NCBI RefSeq assembly: GCF_964275005.1
Contig: NC_092685.1
Coordinates: 13,935,571 to 13,999,570 of the forward strand
Direction: 5' to 3'
DNA: 64,000 nt
Source: Diadema setosum
Taxonomy: Eukaryota > Echinodermata > Echinoidea > Diadematoida > Diadematidae
Shown: piece after piece, positions 1 to 12,021 of the stretch
How the letters are laid out: every line of letters starts with the position of its first letter
How positions within the stretch are numbered: position 1 is the stretch's first letter
Program-made: the position numbers and the translations under genes
Notes under the pieces: generated by a model
The model's input: the letters and a program-made list of their open reading frames with translations, nothing else
What the model was told of the DNA's origin: nothing
Databases searched by the model: none

Positions 1-1219
1 TGTTTTCTTTACTGTATAATCATTCTGTTTTTTAATCTTTGTTTTATATACAATTGCATATCCCTAAACCTTGCTTGTTGCACATTCTGTTTTCTAAAGC
101 TACTTTTCGTATATAGTATACAATATTTTTGATATTCTGCATACATTTTATCATCATGTAAAGAATTGTTAAATTAACAACTGTCTTTTCTTCGTAGAGT
201 TTCAGAGCATTTAAGTTTAAACGAAGTGTATTTTTGGTCACACGTCAAAATTGGTCATAATGACAATCAAATAAACATAATTAATATACCTTATTCGGTA
301 TCAGTCAATGATATCATCAAGAGTAATAACCAGAGATGTTTGTCTCCGGGTTAACTGCTTTATATTCGGATGTTTTTCTTTGTTGTTATTTTTGTTTTGT
401 TTTGCCATATATAGTTTCAGTTTTAAAGTTGTATATTTTCTCGAACCAAACATTAAAATCTACATAATTATGTGGCAGTTTATAGGTAACGATTATCGGA
501 TATAGGCATAATAAACGCAACAGAAATCTCCTTTAGAAAATAAAGACCTCACCTTCTTCTTTGTGTGTGTGCTTTTTTTTTTCCAACCAAGTGAATATCA
601 TTGAAGAAATGCTATTTGTCATAGATTTGATAATAGTTGGCGCATGCAAACTGACCACAAAAAATAACTTATTTTACAATATAACATACGATTACTAGTG
701 ACACGTCCACCTTGATTGGTAGGAGACGTTGTTTTATGCTTCAGTGTATTTATAGGTTTAATCGCAGTTATGACTCCTTTTGAATAATTCGTAAACCATG
801 TTTAAATGAAATCAGTTTAGGTGTCACGCTTCCCGTAAGGGAATTTTTATTTTTTGATTTATTTCATGTCGTACTTCTGAAACTTTAACCACTGACAAAA
901 TTGGTCTCAATATATTAATCACATATTCCACTCACATTCACTGATATTATATAAAAATGGAGGAAAGTACGTGCTACGCATGTTGATCGATTCGTTTTGT
1001 CAGGAGCGGTCACATAATTATATACAATATTTATTATTTCCTTTCACTGTTAAGGATCCGTATGTTTCCTTTCCGCTTTCGGTTCGGTGGGTATTTTGTG
1101 TTTTTGTCTTTGCTTTTGTTTATTTGTCTATAATGGGTGGTGCTTTTGTTTCTTATGGAAGAAAGGTAGCTGAAGATCCTCCTTGCGTCATTCTCGGCAA
1201 TGACTGATTTGTATGTGCA

Positions 1220-1241
1220 CTCTCTCTCTCTCTCTCTCTCT
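1220..1241. repeat. CT dinucleotide microsatellite
   Basis: About eleven CT units in otherwise AT-rich unique sequence. I see no gene or other element in 1-1411. Confidence 0.9.
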
Positions 1242-1419
1242 GCAGGATCGATTTATAGAGTTGTTTTGATCCTTTTTATTTGCGAGCGTGTGTGTCCGCA
1301 GATATTGGGTCATTAAAACTGTGCTTGTTTGCGCGGCAATTGAAGTGCTCGTGGTGAATGATAAATTCCCATCAGCTCGGCCGTGAAAAAAGTTATAAAG
1401 TATTCAAATTCACTATAAG

Positions 1420-2994
1420 CAGTGGCGTATCTAGGGAAAACGGCGCCCGGGGCAAGCGCGAAAATTGCGCCCTAACTTCTGAAAAAGACAGTGTTCAACC
1501 GCAACCCCATCCCGGTAGGGACTTAAAAAAAAAAAAAAAGTCCGCATGATATGCTTTTTCAAGCACTTGAAAGGGGTCTTTTGAGGATGATTTAGATGTA
1601 ATAAATTTTGATCAATTCTGGCGAGCGAGCGCAGCGAGCGAGCCGAAAATTTTTGTATTTCAGCTTACAAAACATGGAATTCTTGTCATTCTTTTGCTTA
1701 TCAAATCTTACAATTCTAATCAAGATAATAACTTATAGTGACGGCCTTATAGATAACGATTTATACCAACAAACTGAGGACTTGAAAAAAATACTCTAAA
1801 AAAATTAGTAAGCGCAAGTGAGCCGAAATTCGGATATTTCCGCGTCATCATCACGTTTTTTTTTTCTTATCTTCTTCTTCTTCTTCTTCTTTTTTGATAA
1901 ATTTTGGCGAGCGAGCCGAAAATTTTTGTATTTCAGCTTATAAAACATGGAATTCTTGTCATATTTTGCTTACTAAATCTTACAGATATATAGTGACGGC
2001 CTCAAAGATAACGAATTAGAATTTGATACCAACAAACTGAGGACTTGAAGAAATACTGTAAATTAGTGCGCGCGAGTGAGCCGAAATTTGAATATTTCCG
2101 CATCATCATCACGTTTTGTTCTTATCTTCTTCTCTTATTTTTCGGAAAAATTCTGGCGAGCGAGCGCAGCGAGCGAGCCGAAAATTTTTGTATTTCAGCT
2201 TACAAAATATGGCTTTCTTGTCATTTTTTGCTTACTAAATCATACAATTCTAATGAAGATATAGTGACGGCCTTGTAGATAACGATTTATACCAACAAAA
2301 TGAGGACTTGAAAAAATACTCTAAATTAGTACGCGCGAGTGAGCCGAAATATGTATATTTCCGCGTCATTATTACTTTTTGTTCTTTTCTTGTTTGGTTT
2401 GTTTGTTTGTTTGTGTTTTTTTTTGCGCCCCCTCCCCCGTATGTTTGAAACCGTTGGTGTCCTCTTTTGATCCAATCGGCGATCGCTTCAGAACGAAAGA
2501 AATTGCAGCCGCTGCTCCGTGTAACATTTCGCCTGCTAATCATAAAATGGCATGTGTGAACACAATATACATTGTCCTTTTTACCGCGTCATCACCACGT
2601 TGTTTTTTTTTTTTCTTATCTTCTATTTTTACATAAAGTTTGGCGAGCGAGCGTAGCGAGCGAGCCGAAAATTTTTGTATTTCAGCTTACAAAACATGGA
2701 GATCTTTTGTGAATACAACAAACATTGTCATTTTGTCCGCGTCATCATCATGTTTTGTTTTGTTTGACCCCTCCCCTTCTCTCCCCCCCCCCCCGGGGGT
2801 ACGGGCGAGGTTTTTTTTTTTTTCTTCTTCTTCTTCTTCTATTTTTTTTCTTCTTCTTTTTCCTTTCTTTTCTTCTTTTTTTTCCTTCTTCTTCGTTTTT
2901 TTTTTTCGTTTTTTCGTTTTTTTTTTGCGCCCCCAAGGAGTGGCGCCCGGGGCACGTGCCCCCCTTGCCCCCCCCCCCCCTAGATACGCCACTG
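1420..2994. mobile_element. hAT-like non-autonomous DNA transposon with 8-bp TSD
   Basis: The left end is CAGTGGCGTATCTAGGG (1420-1436) and the right end is CCTAGATACGCCACTG, its inverted complement, ending at 2994. The flanks are identical 8-mers ACTATAAG at 1412-1419 and 2995-3002. An 8-bp target duplication and CAGTGGCG-type termini are typical of the hAT superfamily. The 1,575-bp interior has no transposase. Both subterminal regions contain GGCGCCCGGGGCA, and the middle is made of internal repeats. Confidence 0.88.
1605..2700. repeat. Internal long-period repeat of the hAT-like element
   Basis: A block starting GGCGAGCGAGC and running through GCCGAAAATTTTTGTATTTC recurs at about 1619, 1908, 2155 and 2642. 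It alternates with a block around GTGAGCCGAAAT and TTTCCGCGTCATCATCACG at about 1819, 2076 and 2336. Spacing is roughly 250-290 bp, with a larger last step because of an insertion near 2400-2620. Confidence 0.8.
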
Positions 2995-3479
2995 ACTATA
3001 AGGCAAACATATTTTATAACATGTGGGCAGTGTTTTTCGTCGCTGCTTATATTCTTTGTAGTTATTCATATGTTTGAAAATGCATAGTCATGTACCTTTT
3101 GCCTGACAAAAAGCGAATAGCTAGAATAACTCTATTAAACATATACGTGTACATTTTTCATCTAGAGCAGAGTACACATAACATGAATATCTCGAATACA
3201 GACAGAATTAGTGAGCGAAGCATTAGACAACAAGCAAGACAGTACCACTGGCGCGATGGCGATATACCCCTGGGTGAAACAGGACTACGCAGCTGAGATG
3301 ATTGTGGTGATTATTGTGATAATATGCACCGGTTTAGCCAAGGGGGGGGGGGCAGTCGCCCCCCCCCCCCCAAGATTTGGACGGGGGAATTTGGAAGGCG
3401 GGAAAAAAAAATACGTGTATACTGTATGCATGTGCATGAAGCCGCTCCCTTTCAACCTTTTATCAAGTAATATTATAAT

Positions 3480-4545
3480 TTGTCAATATTTCACTCAGAG
3501 TATGCACCAGATCGTTGAATTTCAATTCTAAAATTGCAAAATCTGTCTTACTTGGGAGACATTGGGAGAGGGATACCCCCTCCCAAATCATACCCCTCTG
3601 TGCCCCTTTCCCTAGCCTTTGTCTGTTTGTACACGTTGTTTCATATTGAAAAAAAAAAAAATCTGAATAATTCTGAGTGTACAAGACTTGACAATTACAT
3701 TCCGAAAACTCAAAAGTTCCCTCATGTACAAGGGGAATGTCCCCTTTGAATCAACACTTTCCTCGCTCAGTTCAGATGTAGTTTTATTAGACTGTGGCTA
3801 CACTTTGAACATAGGCAGTTTTCCAAATATGCCACAAAATGTGTGCACCAGAACGTTTAACTGCTATCATAAAAAAAACCCTCCCTTGTGTAGAAGGGGG
3901 AATTAGGCTTATCCCCTCCAACATCCCCCTGCTTTGTCTCCTTCTACATACTTCATGTACTTGCTACACTTCTCTGACTAACAAATTTCCAGATGTTCCA
4001 ATAAAAGTATGCGCCCGATCGTTTAATTTCAGTTCTAAAAATGGAAAAAAAGCTCCCTCGAATATGGGAGCGGTATCTTGCCAGCCCCCCCCCCCCCCCC
4101 CCCCCCATTGCTTGGTCCCCTCTATGGACTTAGTGCACTTTGGGGAATGACAATTTCCAAATTTTCCACAAAAAAAGTGTGCTTCAGATTGCTTTATTTC
4201 AATTCTAAAAACGCAAAAGCTCTGTCGAGCGGAAGGGGGCAACCCCCTTCCACACACTCCCTCTCTACCCCATAGACCTTGTACATATCACACAGTGATG
4301 ATGCACACGCTGAATAATAGCTTAATTCCGTGATTTAACTTTTAATTAACACTTCCCTAAAAAACAAATACAAATATATTTATTTCCATTACGTATTCAT
4401 TTATTCATTATCATTATTTGCTGGAAAAAATATTGTAAGTAATAGTTTACACCAGATCGCTGAATTTCAGGTCTGAAAATGCAAAATCACCCACGTGGGG
4501 TGTGAGGAGAAATACCCTCTCCTACACCCTCGTTTTCACGCTTTT
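3480..4545. repeat. Diverged tandem array, period about 170 bp
   Basis: Each unit has a core like CACCAGATCGTTGAATTTCA followed by TCTAAAA and a C-rich or G-rich stretch with TACCCCCTCCC. Cores start near 3503, 3681, 3845, 4009, 4181 and 4450. The first steps are 164-178 bp. Units are strongly diverged, so the array is old. One unit carries a run of 22 C (4085-4106). Confidence 0.75.
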
Positions 4546-4676
4546 TCTGTTTGATTGCTTAACAGACAGCGTTAATGATATTCATCATAAGAATAAGAAA
4601 TTCATTTAAATGATAACATGTTATATGTAAATTGTTCAATAATAACCTATATCAAAATACTGCTACATCATTTTAA

Positions 4677-5243
4677 AGGACAAGTCCACCTTCATATATA
4701 AGTATAGGCCTACATAAGGATTGAGAGAATGCAATAATATTAGTAGAACACATCAGTGAAAGTTTGAGGAAAATTGGACAATCCGTTCAAAAGTTACGAA
4801 TATTTTAAGTATCTGCACATGCGCAGTCACTGCTGGAAGAGAAGACTACTACAGTGTATGATGTCACATGCGTACAACTATATATGGAAAATAAAAAGAG
4901 AATTTCACAAAACTTTACTTTTTGAATAAAGTGCACATTTCTTCAACTTGCTACTGACATATGTTATTCCCTCTGCCTTCTGAAAGAGAGAAGTCGAGTG
5001 TTCTTTTGTTATGCGAGAAAAAAGGAAATATGTTGGATTTTCTTTATTCTTTCTTTATATTGTTGTACTCATGTGACATCACCAGCTATAGTAGTCTTTT
5101 CATCCAGCCGTGACTGAGCATAAACTTCAAAAATTCATAACTTTTTAACGGATTGTCCGATTTTACTCAAACTCTCACTGATGTGTTCTACTAATATTGC
5201 TGCATTCACTCAACCCACATGTCTGTGAAGGTGAACTTGTCCT
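4677..5243. mobile_element. Fold-back MITE inserted at TTAA
   Basis: Ends are AGGACAAGTCCACCTTCA at 4677 and TGAAGGTGAACTTGTCCT ending at 5243. TTAA flanks both sides (4673-4676 and 5244-5247). The arms are long: the sequence around GTAGAACACATCAGTGAAAG on the left is mirrored by CTCACTGATGTGTTCTAC on the right, so about 190 bp per side can pair. TTAA duplication is the piggyBac signature; no transposase is present. Confidence 0.85.
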
Positions 5244-5675
5244 TTAAAGTCGCACTATGGAGGGGAGACACCCAGTCCCACACCCTCCCCCCCCCCCCCC
5301 CCCCCAAGATCAAGTCCTGGCTATACGCCGGTGGATACATAGACACAGGAAGGCAGGAATGGAATCCAGAATTTGAATATAAATGTGGACATAGAAGAGA
5401 TTCTGAGATATGACCATTCCCTACAAAATAATGTTAAATCCATATACTGACAGGGGCTACATTGAAAGTGGAATAAAGGTCGAAAGGAAAGAAACACACA
5501 CAATACAATTAGAATTAATAGATTAAATGAAACTTTGACATGAAAATGAAATTACATGTACATTTGAATGTTCACAGAATTGAAATGAACCGTGGTATCA
5601 GATAAGTGACCAAAATTGCTTGATTTTGACCGCCTTTCCATTAATTTGAATGTAAATCTGATGAAATTGGGCGGG

Positions 5676-6450
5676 AAAAGCTATAATACGGTTTATCACC
5701 AATTCAGACTTCGTTTTCACTGGCCCGAGGTTCTGGAACAGCCTTGATAATACTCTAAAAGATGCTCTGACTTTTCCTTCCTTTAAATCAAAACTGAAAA
5801 AAAAAAAATCTTTTGTCATCCTCACGTAAACAAACAAACAAACAGATAAAAAAAATGATTTTCATAAAAATAAATAAATAAATTAATGATGAGTATTTTT
5901 TTTAAATAATTAAGAGCATGTGTTTTAAGCCAAATTTGTATAGAATTTTAAGTTCTTCCTCATGCCTTGGTGACCTTTCCGGATAACTGAATGTAGACAT
6001 TGTCTTCTTTTGTTTCCCTCCCTTTCTTTGTCGTGCCTATCTTTAGTGTTTTTTTTTTCTGTCTGTTCCGTCCCTGCTTTTGTTCTTGTCCTTGTCACAG
6101 TCTTTTTTTTTTAACTTTCTGATTATTTCGACTGACATCATGATATCAAAATTTTATACATGGAGTCCTTGACGAATCTTGAGATGCCCTCACCTTCTAG
6201 AGTAATTCACAAACTTTACAAGCTATGCTTTTCTTATGAATTCCTCTTTTCCATGTAAAGTTATAAATTAAGATTGTATTGCTTACTTGTTTATTCATCC
6301 AAATCAGCGTTGATATGCTGTATTCATGTTTTGTTGAAAATTACGTGATTGAAAGTTCCTTTTGATGTTATGTATTCATGTTTACAGCGTTATGTATATT
6401 ACTTTGTATTACTTTATATGGAAATAAAATCATTTGGATTGAAAAAAAAA
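5676..6450 (+). mobile_element. 5'-truncated non-LTR retrotransposon (LINE) 3' end
   Basis: A + frame ending at TAA 5827-5829 reads FVFTGPRFWNSLDNTLKDAL then FPSFKSKLKKK. The GP-x-x-WNSL and SFK-x-x-LK pattern is typical of the C-terminus of LINE reverse transcriptase ORFs. About 600 bp of UTR-like sequence follows and ends with AAATAAAATCATTTGGATTG and an A-rich tail at 6421-6449. The clade was not determined. Confidence 0.6.
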
Positions 6451-6959
6451 TTGAATTGAGACTTCAGACAGTCGAGTAAACCATTATTCCTTCAGTTAGA
6501 GTTGCTGCCACTTGATAATGTATCATTTAGCAGTTTGAGTTTTATATTGTGACTCCAATCCTATCCATGATCTTGCAAATTGAAAAAAATAAAGTGAGTG
6601 AAAAGCTTATTTGCCCTTAATACGCGTCAAAGAAACCGCCTCCATCGATGTTATGTAACTTGAAAGGAATGTTTCTTTGAATTCTTTCCGAATCACTAAA
6701 CTTCTATGAGTGGAACAAACTGCCAGGTGAAAATAAATATATAGGATCAGGGCAACATTTTCTAGGTTCAAGGTTCAATGTAAAAATACCCATTTAACAA
6801 TTTGAAGTGAACTAAGACATTAGAGCGCCTTTTCTACTGGATACAAAGCGCTAGAGATGTCATTCCTAAATACAAATTACCAGGCAGGGACATCACAAAT
6901 CCAGTGCACATATGGGGATATCAAAATAAGTAGGTCTTCAAGTTTTGTTTTGGTCTTTA

Positions 6960-7160
6960 TTTTTCATGAAGTCCAGCTTATCTCACAGTAAACTTATGTT
7001 TAATTGTATTATACGGCCCACTCACCAGACTGGACTTATAGAAAGCAATTCATATTATGTAATCTGTGTATTTTCTATGTAAGCAGTATCAATGATTTAT
7101 GTAATCGCAGATATTATGTTTGTTTTTGATGTGAAATAAACTTTGAACTTCAATTTCAAG
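6960..7160 (+). mobile_element. Possible second LINE 3' tail
   Basis: The sequence ends GAAATAAACTTTGAACTTCA followed by ATTTCAAG (about 7133-7160), like the AATAAA plus short-repeat tail of the element at 6421-6449. No coding remains were recognised, so this rests on the tail alone. Confidence 0.3.
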
Positions 7161-7569
7161 GAACAGTACGTTGCAAACACACGGTAAACTATATAGGTCC
7201 TATATTGTATACCCCTCCATCAGGCCAGAGCGCTGTCGTCTGGCGTGTTGGTCACTCTTACGCTTTGTCTTATAAATGGGTTTTTCAAGACTCGAGCCTT
7301 TTGTGCATTTTCTTATTTCAGACCGTTTTATTCCCGATTGATTCCTTCCTCTTGTCAGAGTCTCTTTCATACAGCCCTTTTCCACCTACACATACACACA
7401 CTTGTATTTGTTTGTGGTTATACATGTTTGTGCTTACTATGCATATTCATGCTTGCATATCAACATATGTGTTTTATCTCCCTTGGATTTTGTGTTCCCC
7501 CTTTCATAAATATACTTATATAATGTATATTTTATACATATATCGTAATTTTCATTTCTTTCATCAATA

Positions 7570-7630
7570 TCATTATTGTTGTCATTATTATTATTATTAT
7601 CATTATTGTTATTATTATCATTATTATTAT
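7570..7630. repeat. ATT/ATC trinucleotide microsatellite
   Basis: Interrupted runs of ATT with ATC and GTT variants. The stretch 7200-8280 otherwise shows no gene. Confidence 0.85.
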
Positions 7631-8279
7631 ATGTATAAAACATACTTTATTTCCTTTGCAAATTAAAGCATGTGATGAATATTCCTAGGATACTACCTGC
7701 CCACAGGCAGGTAAGTACAAGGAAAGAAATACAGTGGACTCGGTCCATCACACCACAATTGACAGTTACACAAATATATACATGTATACAAGTACATTTA
7801 CGCACAAACATGATACATGAACAGCTGTTTCAGGACGAAAAGAAAAAAAAAACACTAAAATGAACTTATATCAGCATACATTTAACCTAGGAAACACACA
7901 CACGCACACACAAAAAAAACTCTAATCATTCGTTCAATCATACGAATCTACCGAAATTCACTACCAATAAATTGCATTAAATCCACCCAACATTATCATA
8001 ATTATTTCACATCCAATATTATAGGAAAAACAGGAAAATATACATAATGATAAATACATATGCAAAAATATAAATCCTATAAATAAACAAAATTAACAAT
8101 ACAAAGGGGGAAAATCAAAATGGACATAACCGGCCCGTAAATAATTACTGTATATAAACATATGATATACATATCATATATCATCATCATCATTATTCAA
8201 TGCTTTGATACGTCTGATAACTTGCATTTGTTGGTTGACTCTCACTTTCACTTTGTTGTATTCTCTTGGTACACCTTAT

Positions 8280-8720
8280 CAGGGCTCGCTGCTTGCTCAG
8301 CTCTCCCCCCCCCCCCCCCCCATGCTGTTGCTATTTCACTCTTTTCCTTTTTTTATCCCTCTGTTGTTCCTTATCTTGTTTGACGTTGCCTCCCTATTCA
8401 TCCTTATATCCTTCACAGGTTGCCCCCTTGGTCATCGGGATCATTACTGACCCTCCTCTGCCTTTTGTCTGTCCACCCTCCTGCTCTATAACCCCCTCCC
8501 TTTACCTGTTGGGCTACTTGCCCATGACCCCCTACCCTCCCCTTTTGTTTTCTTTGTTCTGTGTGTCTCTATTATAGCCAGTCCCTACTGTTCTTGTTGG
8601 GTGAAGTCCTTATGTTTGGCATTTTGCCTCTGATGAAGATTCTGTTAGGATCGAAAACTCAGGCCCCTTTTGACTCCATTCTATTTCAAGACTCGTAATA
8701 TTGTTGAGTTTGATGCATAT
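8280..8720 (+). mobile_element. Possible retroelement 3' region with terminal hairpin
   Basis: A C/T-rich stretch with a run of C near 8305-8321 leads into GCCTCTGATGAAGATTCTG then TTAGGATCGAAAACTCAGG. GATTC and GGATC form a short stem. A CTGATGAAG...GAAA hairpin like this is often seen near the 3' end of retroelements, including Penelope-like ones. No reverse transcriptase remains were found, so the assignment is weak. Confidence 0.3.
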
Positions 8721-10479
8721 TAATTGTGAACATTGCTTCATAACTTTTGCTTCTCTCAGTGGGACTATATACTGGAAAGCAAATGATTTTTGCGTCATTC
8801 CAAGATGTCAATGGCTTTGTGAAGGATTATCATCGTTAAGAAGCAAGCTTTTGAGAACGTCAACACAGCAACAACGACAACAAATAGGGGGAAAGAATTT
8901 GGGAGAGAAAGGATAATGCGAGGATCTCTTTTTTCAGATAATATCAACGGCTATTACCATACCAATAGGTGCTTTAAAAGAAATATAATACAATGTATCA
9001 AGGTTTACGTCGACCTACGATTGGCTTGTGGATTTGGCGTGCATCCGTTTCATCAAGGAACTATCTGTCTGTAGTAGTTCCTTGGTTTCATCGAATACAA
9101 CTCAGAGTACATGCAGTTTTTCAGAATAAACAACCTTTACTACCGTTGACAGATTTGTGTCAGTACACTCGCACTTCCCCGGGGAAGTTAATGCTTGTAG
9201 CGCATGTAACAACACGTGCACTACTGCACGCACCTACACTGCAGAGACTGCTTGCCACCTCCCTGCCTACACTACAGATGTATAGCATAGATAAGAGGGA
9301 AAATACGTGCAAATTTGAGTTGTTTTTAATGAAAGTGTGGCAAAAACAACAGATCAGTGGATTAGATGTGTGAGTCTAAATATAGGAAAGGCATAACAGT
9401 GACATATTCAGACACGTTTAATGATTTAAAAAAGAGAGAGACAAAATATTTGCATTTTTCATATCTCTAAGCCATATAGGCCTCATTGGGTTTTTCCGTT
9501 TTGTTTTGTTTAAAAAAATACCGAAAATCAAATACAGTCAGACGAAATAAGGGACAGAAGTACCAAATCAGGCACAATTACAATTATTTCAATTTTCATG
9601 AAACAAAAAGTAGTGGGGCAAAAGAAAGAGAGCACTATAGACCTATATATAATAAATTATGGTCCAAAAATCGTGCAGAGGGAAGGGAAGGAGAGAGGGA
9701 GAGAGAAAGGAGGAAATGTGCGAACAAAATATGCAGAATCATGACATTAGAGAAAAAGTCATTACAAAGAGTATTATGGATACATTGGTGCTGTTGATTG
9801 TTAGTTTTCAGCGATGGGACATGAACAGAGACCTTTAAAAAAATGCAGCAAAATGCATAGCCATGACATCTTGCAGAATACTGAAATCGATCCTGTGGTT
9901 CTTTGACGAAACTATGTAATGATACTCGGGACTCAATCAAAAGCACGCTCTAGTTGAAGACTATAACATAAATATCTAGGTCAGTCGTAAATTCTGCAAT
10001 AATGATTAAAATTCACAAATCATGTATGGATTGGCAAGGGTTCAATCGTTATTTGTTGCCGTATCTTATATACGTGCAGCTGATGCGCGTCATTTTATTT
10101 TCTGTCCGAATACACCAAATTAGCTGACATGTACAGATTTGTAATATTGAACATTGATCGAGCTCATTACACAAGCTCGTGTTTTCCGCAAAATATCACT
10201 GGAGGCATACTTTGCTCTAGTTTATATAAAAAAAAAAAAACAGCTAGGTACGTTGAATTTGACGCATTTCTTTTGTGTGTGGGAGTGTATGTTCAATTTC
10301 AACCAAAAAACAAAAACAAAAACAAAAACGAAAGCAGCTGGCGGATCAAACGATAAGCGATTCCACAGTTAGTATACACGAACGGTTCGAGATGAAAATC
10401 ATGTGTAAAAACTTTTTATTTGATTGTGATTAAGTTTTATCAGAAAAAAGGGATAATGCTAAGGAATCAATCAATGATC

Positions 10480-10480
<1 letters not shown>
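8720..10480. other. No gene recognised
   Basis: An open frame of 126 codons at 8993-9373 (+) shows no recognisable family, no coding-like composition and no convincing splice context. AG-rich microsatellite-like sequence is present near 9685-9712. Nothing else stands out. Confidence 0.5.

Positions 10481-10482
<2 letters not shown>

Positions 10483-10547
<65 letters not shown>
10483..10547. repeat. AT dinucleotide microsatellite
   Basis: About 32 uninterrupted AT units, with AT-rich flanks. Confidence 0.95.
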
Positions 10548-10550
<3 letters not shown>

Positions 10551-10679
10551 TAAATATTTATATATAATCTATAGTATTTTCTTAAACTACTGTTGTGAAC
10601 CAAAATTTTATTGGACTTCTAGCAGAAACCTTTTGCTGATAATAAGATACATAATATGTATATGTATAATATATAATTA

Positions 10680-10770
10680 TAATTATTATATATCGGATCA
10701 ACACTTGAGAAAGGGCGGCGAGACGCTCGAAAATTTGTGTGAAGAAATAAACCGTTGGTGAATACAGCAT
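10680..10770 (+). mobile_element. Possible retroelement 3' hairpin segment
   Basis: CACTTGAGAAAGGGCGGCGA then GACGCTCGAAAATTTG and GAAATAAACCGTTGGTG have the layout of the hairpin-plus-GAAA sequence near 8630, followed by an AATAAA-type tail. Only the motif arrangement supports it. Confidence 0.25.
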
Positions 10771-10835
10771 GAACTTTGTTGCACCTTTGTTACTTATCTT
10801 TTTATCTTGCCAACACGTGGACTACCTTATCAACA

Positions 10836-10840
<5 letters not shown>

Positions 10841-10888
<48 letters not shown>

Positions 10889-10923
10889 CTGTGTGTCTGT
10901 GTCTGTGTGTGTCTGTGTGTGTG
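10841..10923. repeat. Compound AT then GT microsatellite
   Basis: AT units to 10868 change into GT units with CT interruptions to 10923. Confidence 0.9.
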
Positions 10924-11379
10924 TAATCCAACTTTGGAGGGCTACTATATTTTTGTTTTTGTTTGTTACAAAGTTGGTTGTGAGGAAAGGAGAATTCTTC
11001 TTTCCATTCTGATAGGCCTACCTAATTGTGTTGACAAAAAATGTCACGCATGACTGCCATGAGCACATTAACATTTTAAAGTGCCAGTTGCATTTCATCC
11101 AAGTTGGAGTGTTATCACGAAGGACACTGAATGTCTTACTGAAATGGATGAGATCTGTCGATGAGAGTGATCAAATCAACAAGCAGAGGGTCTCCTCGCA
11201 CCTTTTATGGTTCATAACCTTCAACATGGCCTCCTGTCCGATCACATGGTCACTCCCGCCATTCACATGCTCACACAAACAAGTGCGCGGGAACACTTTT
11301 TTTTTTTTTTTGGGGGGGGGGGGGCTAAATCTCGACGGGGGCACAATTTTATGTGACAGTGTAAGATCGGGTTACAGTC

Positions 11380-11940
11380 CGTTATTCCGAAGCTTCGTTA
11401 TTCCGAAGCTTCGTTATTCCGAAGCTTCGTTATTCCGAAGATTCGTTATTCCGAAGATTCGTTATTCCGAAAGTTCGTTAATCCGAAAATGTGATAAAGT
11501 TTGTTATTCCGAAGGTTCATTAATCCGAAAATGAAATAAGGTTCGTTGTTCCGAAGGTTCGTTAATCCGAAATCGAAACAAAACTCCTTATTACTAAGGT
11601 TCGGTATGGACCCTCTTTCATTTCGGATCAAGGAATTCATACCTTCGGAATAACGAACCCTATTTCATTTTCGGATTAACGAACCTTCGGAATAACGAAC
11701 CCTATTTCATTATCGGATAAACGAGCCTTCGGAATTGCGAACCCTATTTCATTTTCGGATAAACGAACCTTCGGAATAACGGACCTTCGGAATAATGCCA
11801 CATTATATGTTCGGATTAACGAACCCTTTTTCATTTTCGGATTAACGAACCTCTAGGTATTGGGAATTTGTGTGTTTCGGATTAACGAACCTTCGGAATA
11901 ATGAACCTTCGGAATAACGAACCTTCGGAATAACGAACAG
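11380..11940. repeat. Mirror-image (inverted) minisatellite, unit about 15 bp
   Basis: From 11380 to about 11600 the unit reads TTCGTTATTCCGAAGCT with variants such as GGTTCGTTAATCCGAA. From about 11640 to 11940 the same unit runs in the opposite orientation, CCTTCGGAATAACGAA. The two halves can pair into a hairpin of about 220-300 bp per arm. The unit itself is partly palindromic (TTCCGAAGCTTCG). Confidence 0.9.
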
Positions 11941-12021
11941 CACCTGTGAGATCGTCGGCGAGAGAGCGAAGCGACCGAGCGGGGGATCGGGGGGGGGGGG
12001 GGGGGAGGAGGGATACCCCCT

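Larger units (their letters stand above)
3327..5333. mobile_element. Possible enclosing DNA transposon, CACCGG-type ends
   Basis: CACCGGTTTAGCCA at 3327-3340 faces TGGCTATACGCCGGTG at 5318-5333, an imperfect inverted pair next to long G and C runs. If it is one element, it contains the ~170-bp array and a nested TTAA element. I could not find a matching target duplication, so this is tentative. Confidence 0.35.

Noticed and set aside
2687..3087. Overlapping open frames of about 100-145 codons on both strands
   Set aside because: They encode only Phe/Ser/Lys/Glu-rich low-complexity sequence from T/C-rich DNA inside the hAT-like element.
3327..5333. Firm hAT assignment of the CACCGG-ended segment
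   Set aside because: The flanking 8-mers do not match, so it is listed only as a possible element.
8629..8660. Hammerhead ribozyme-like core CTGATGA ... GAAA
   Set aside because: Stem II could form, but an extra base breaks the usual 10.1/11.1 pair, and I could not build stem III with a cleavage-site UH in the right place.
8993..9373. 126-codon open frame (+)
   Set aside because: No recognisable family, no splice context and no neighbouring coding sequence; random open frames of this size are expected in 64 kb.
11380..11940. CRISPR-like array
   Set aside because: Units are contiguous, partly palindromic and without unique spacers; eukaryotic minisatellite fits better.
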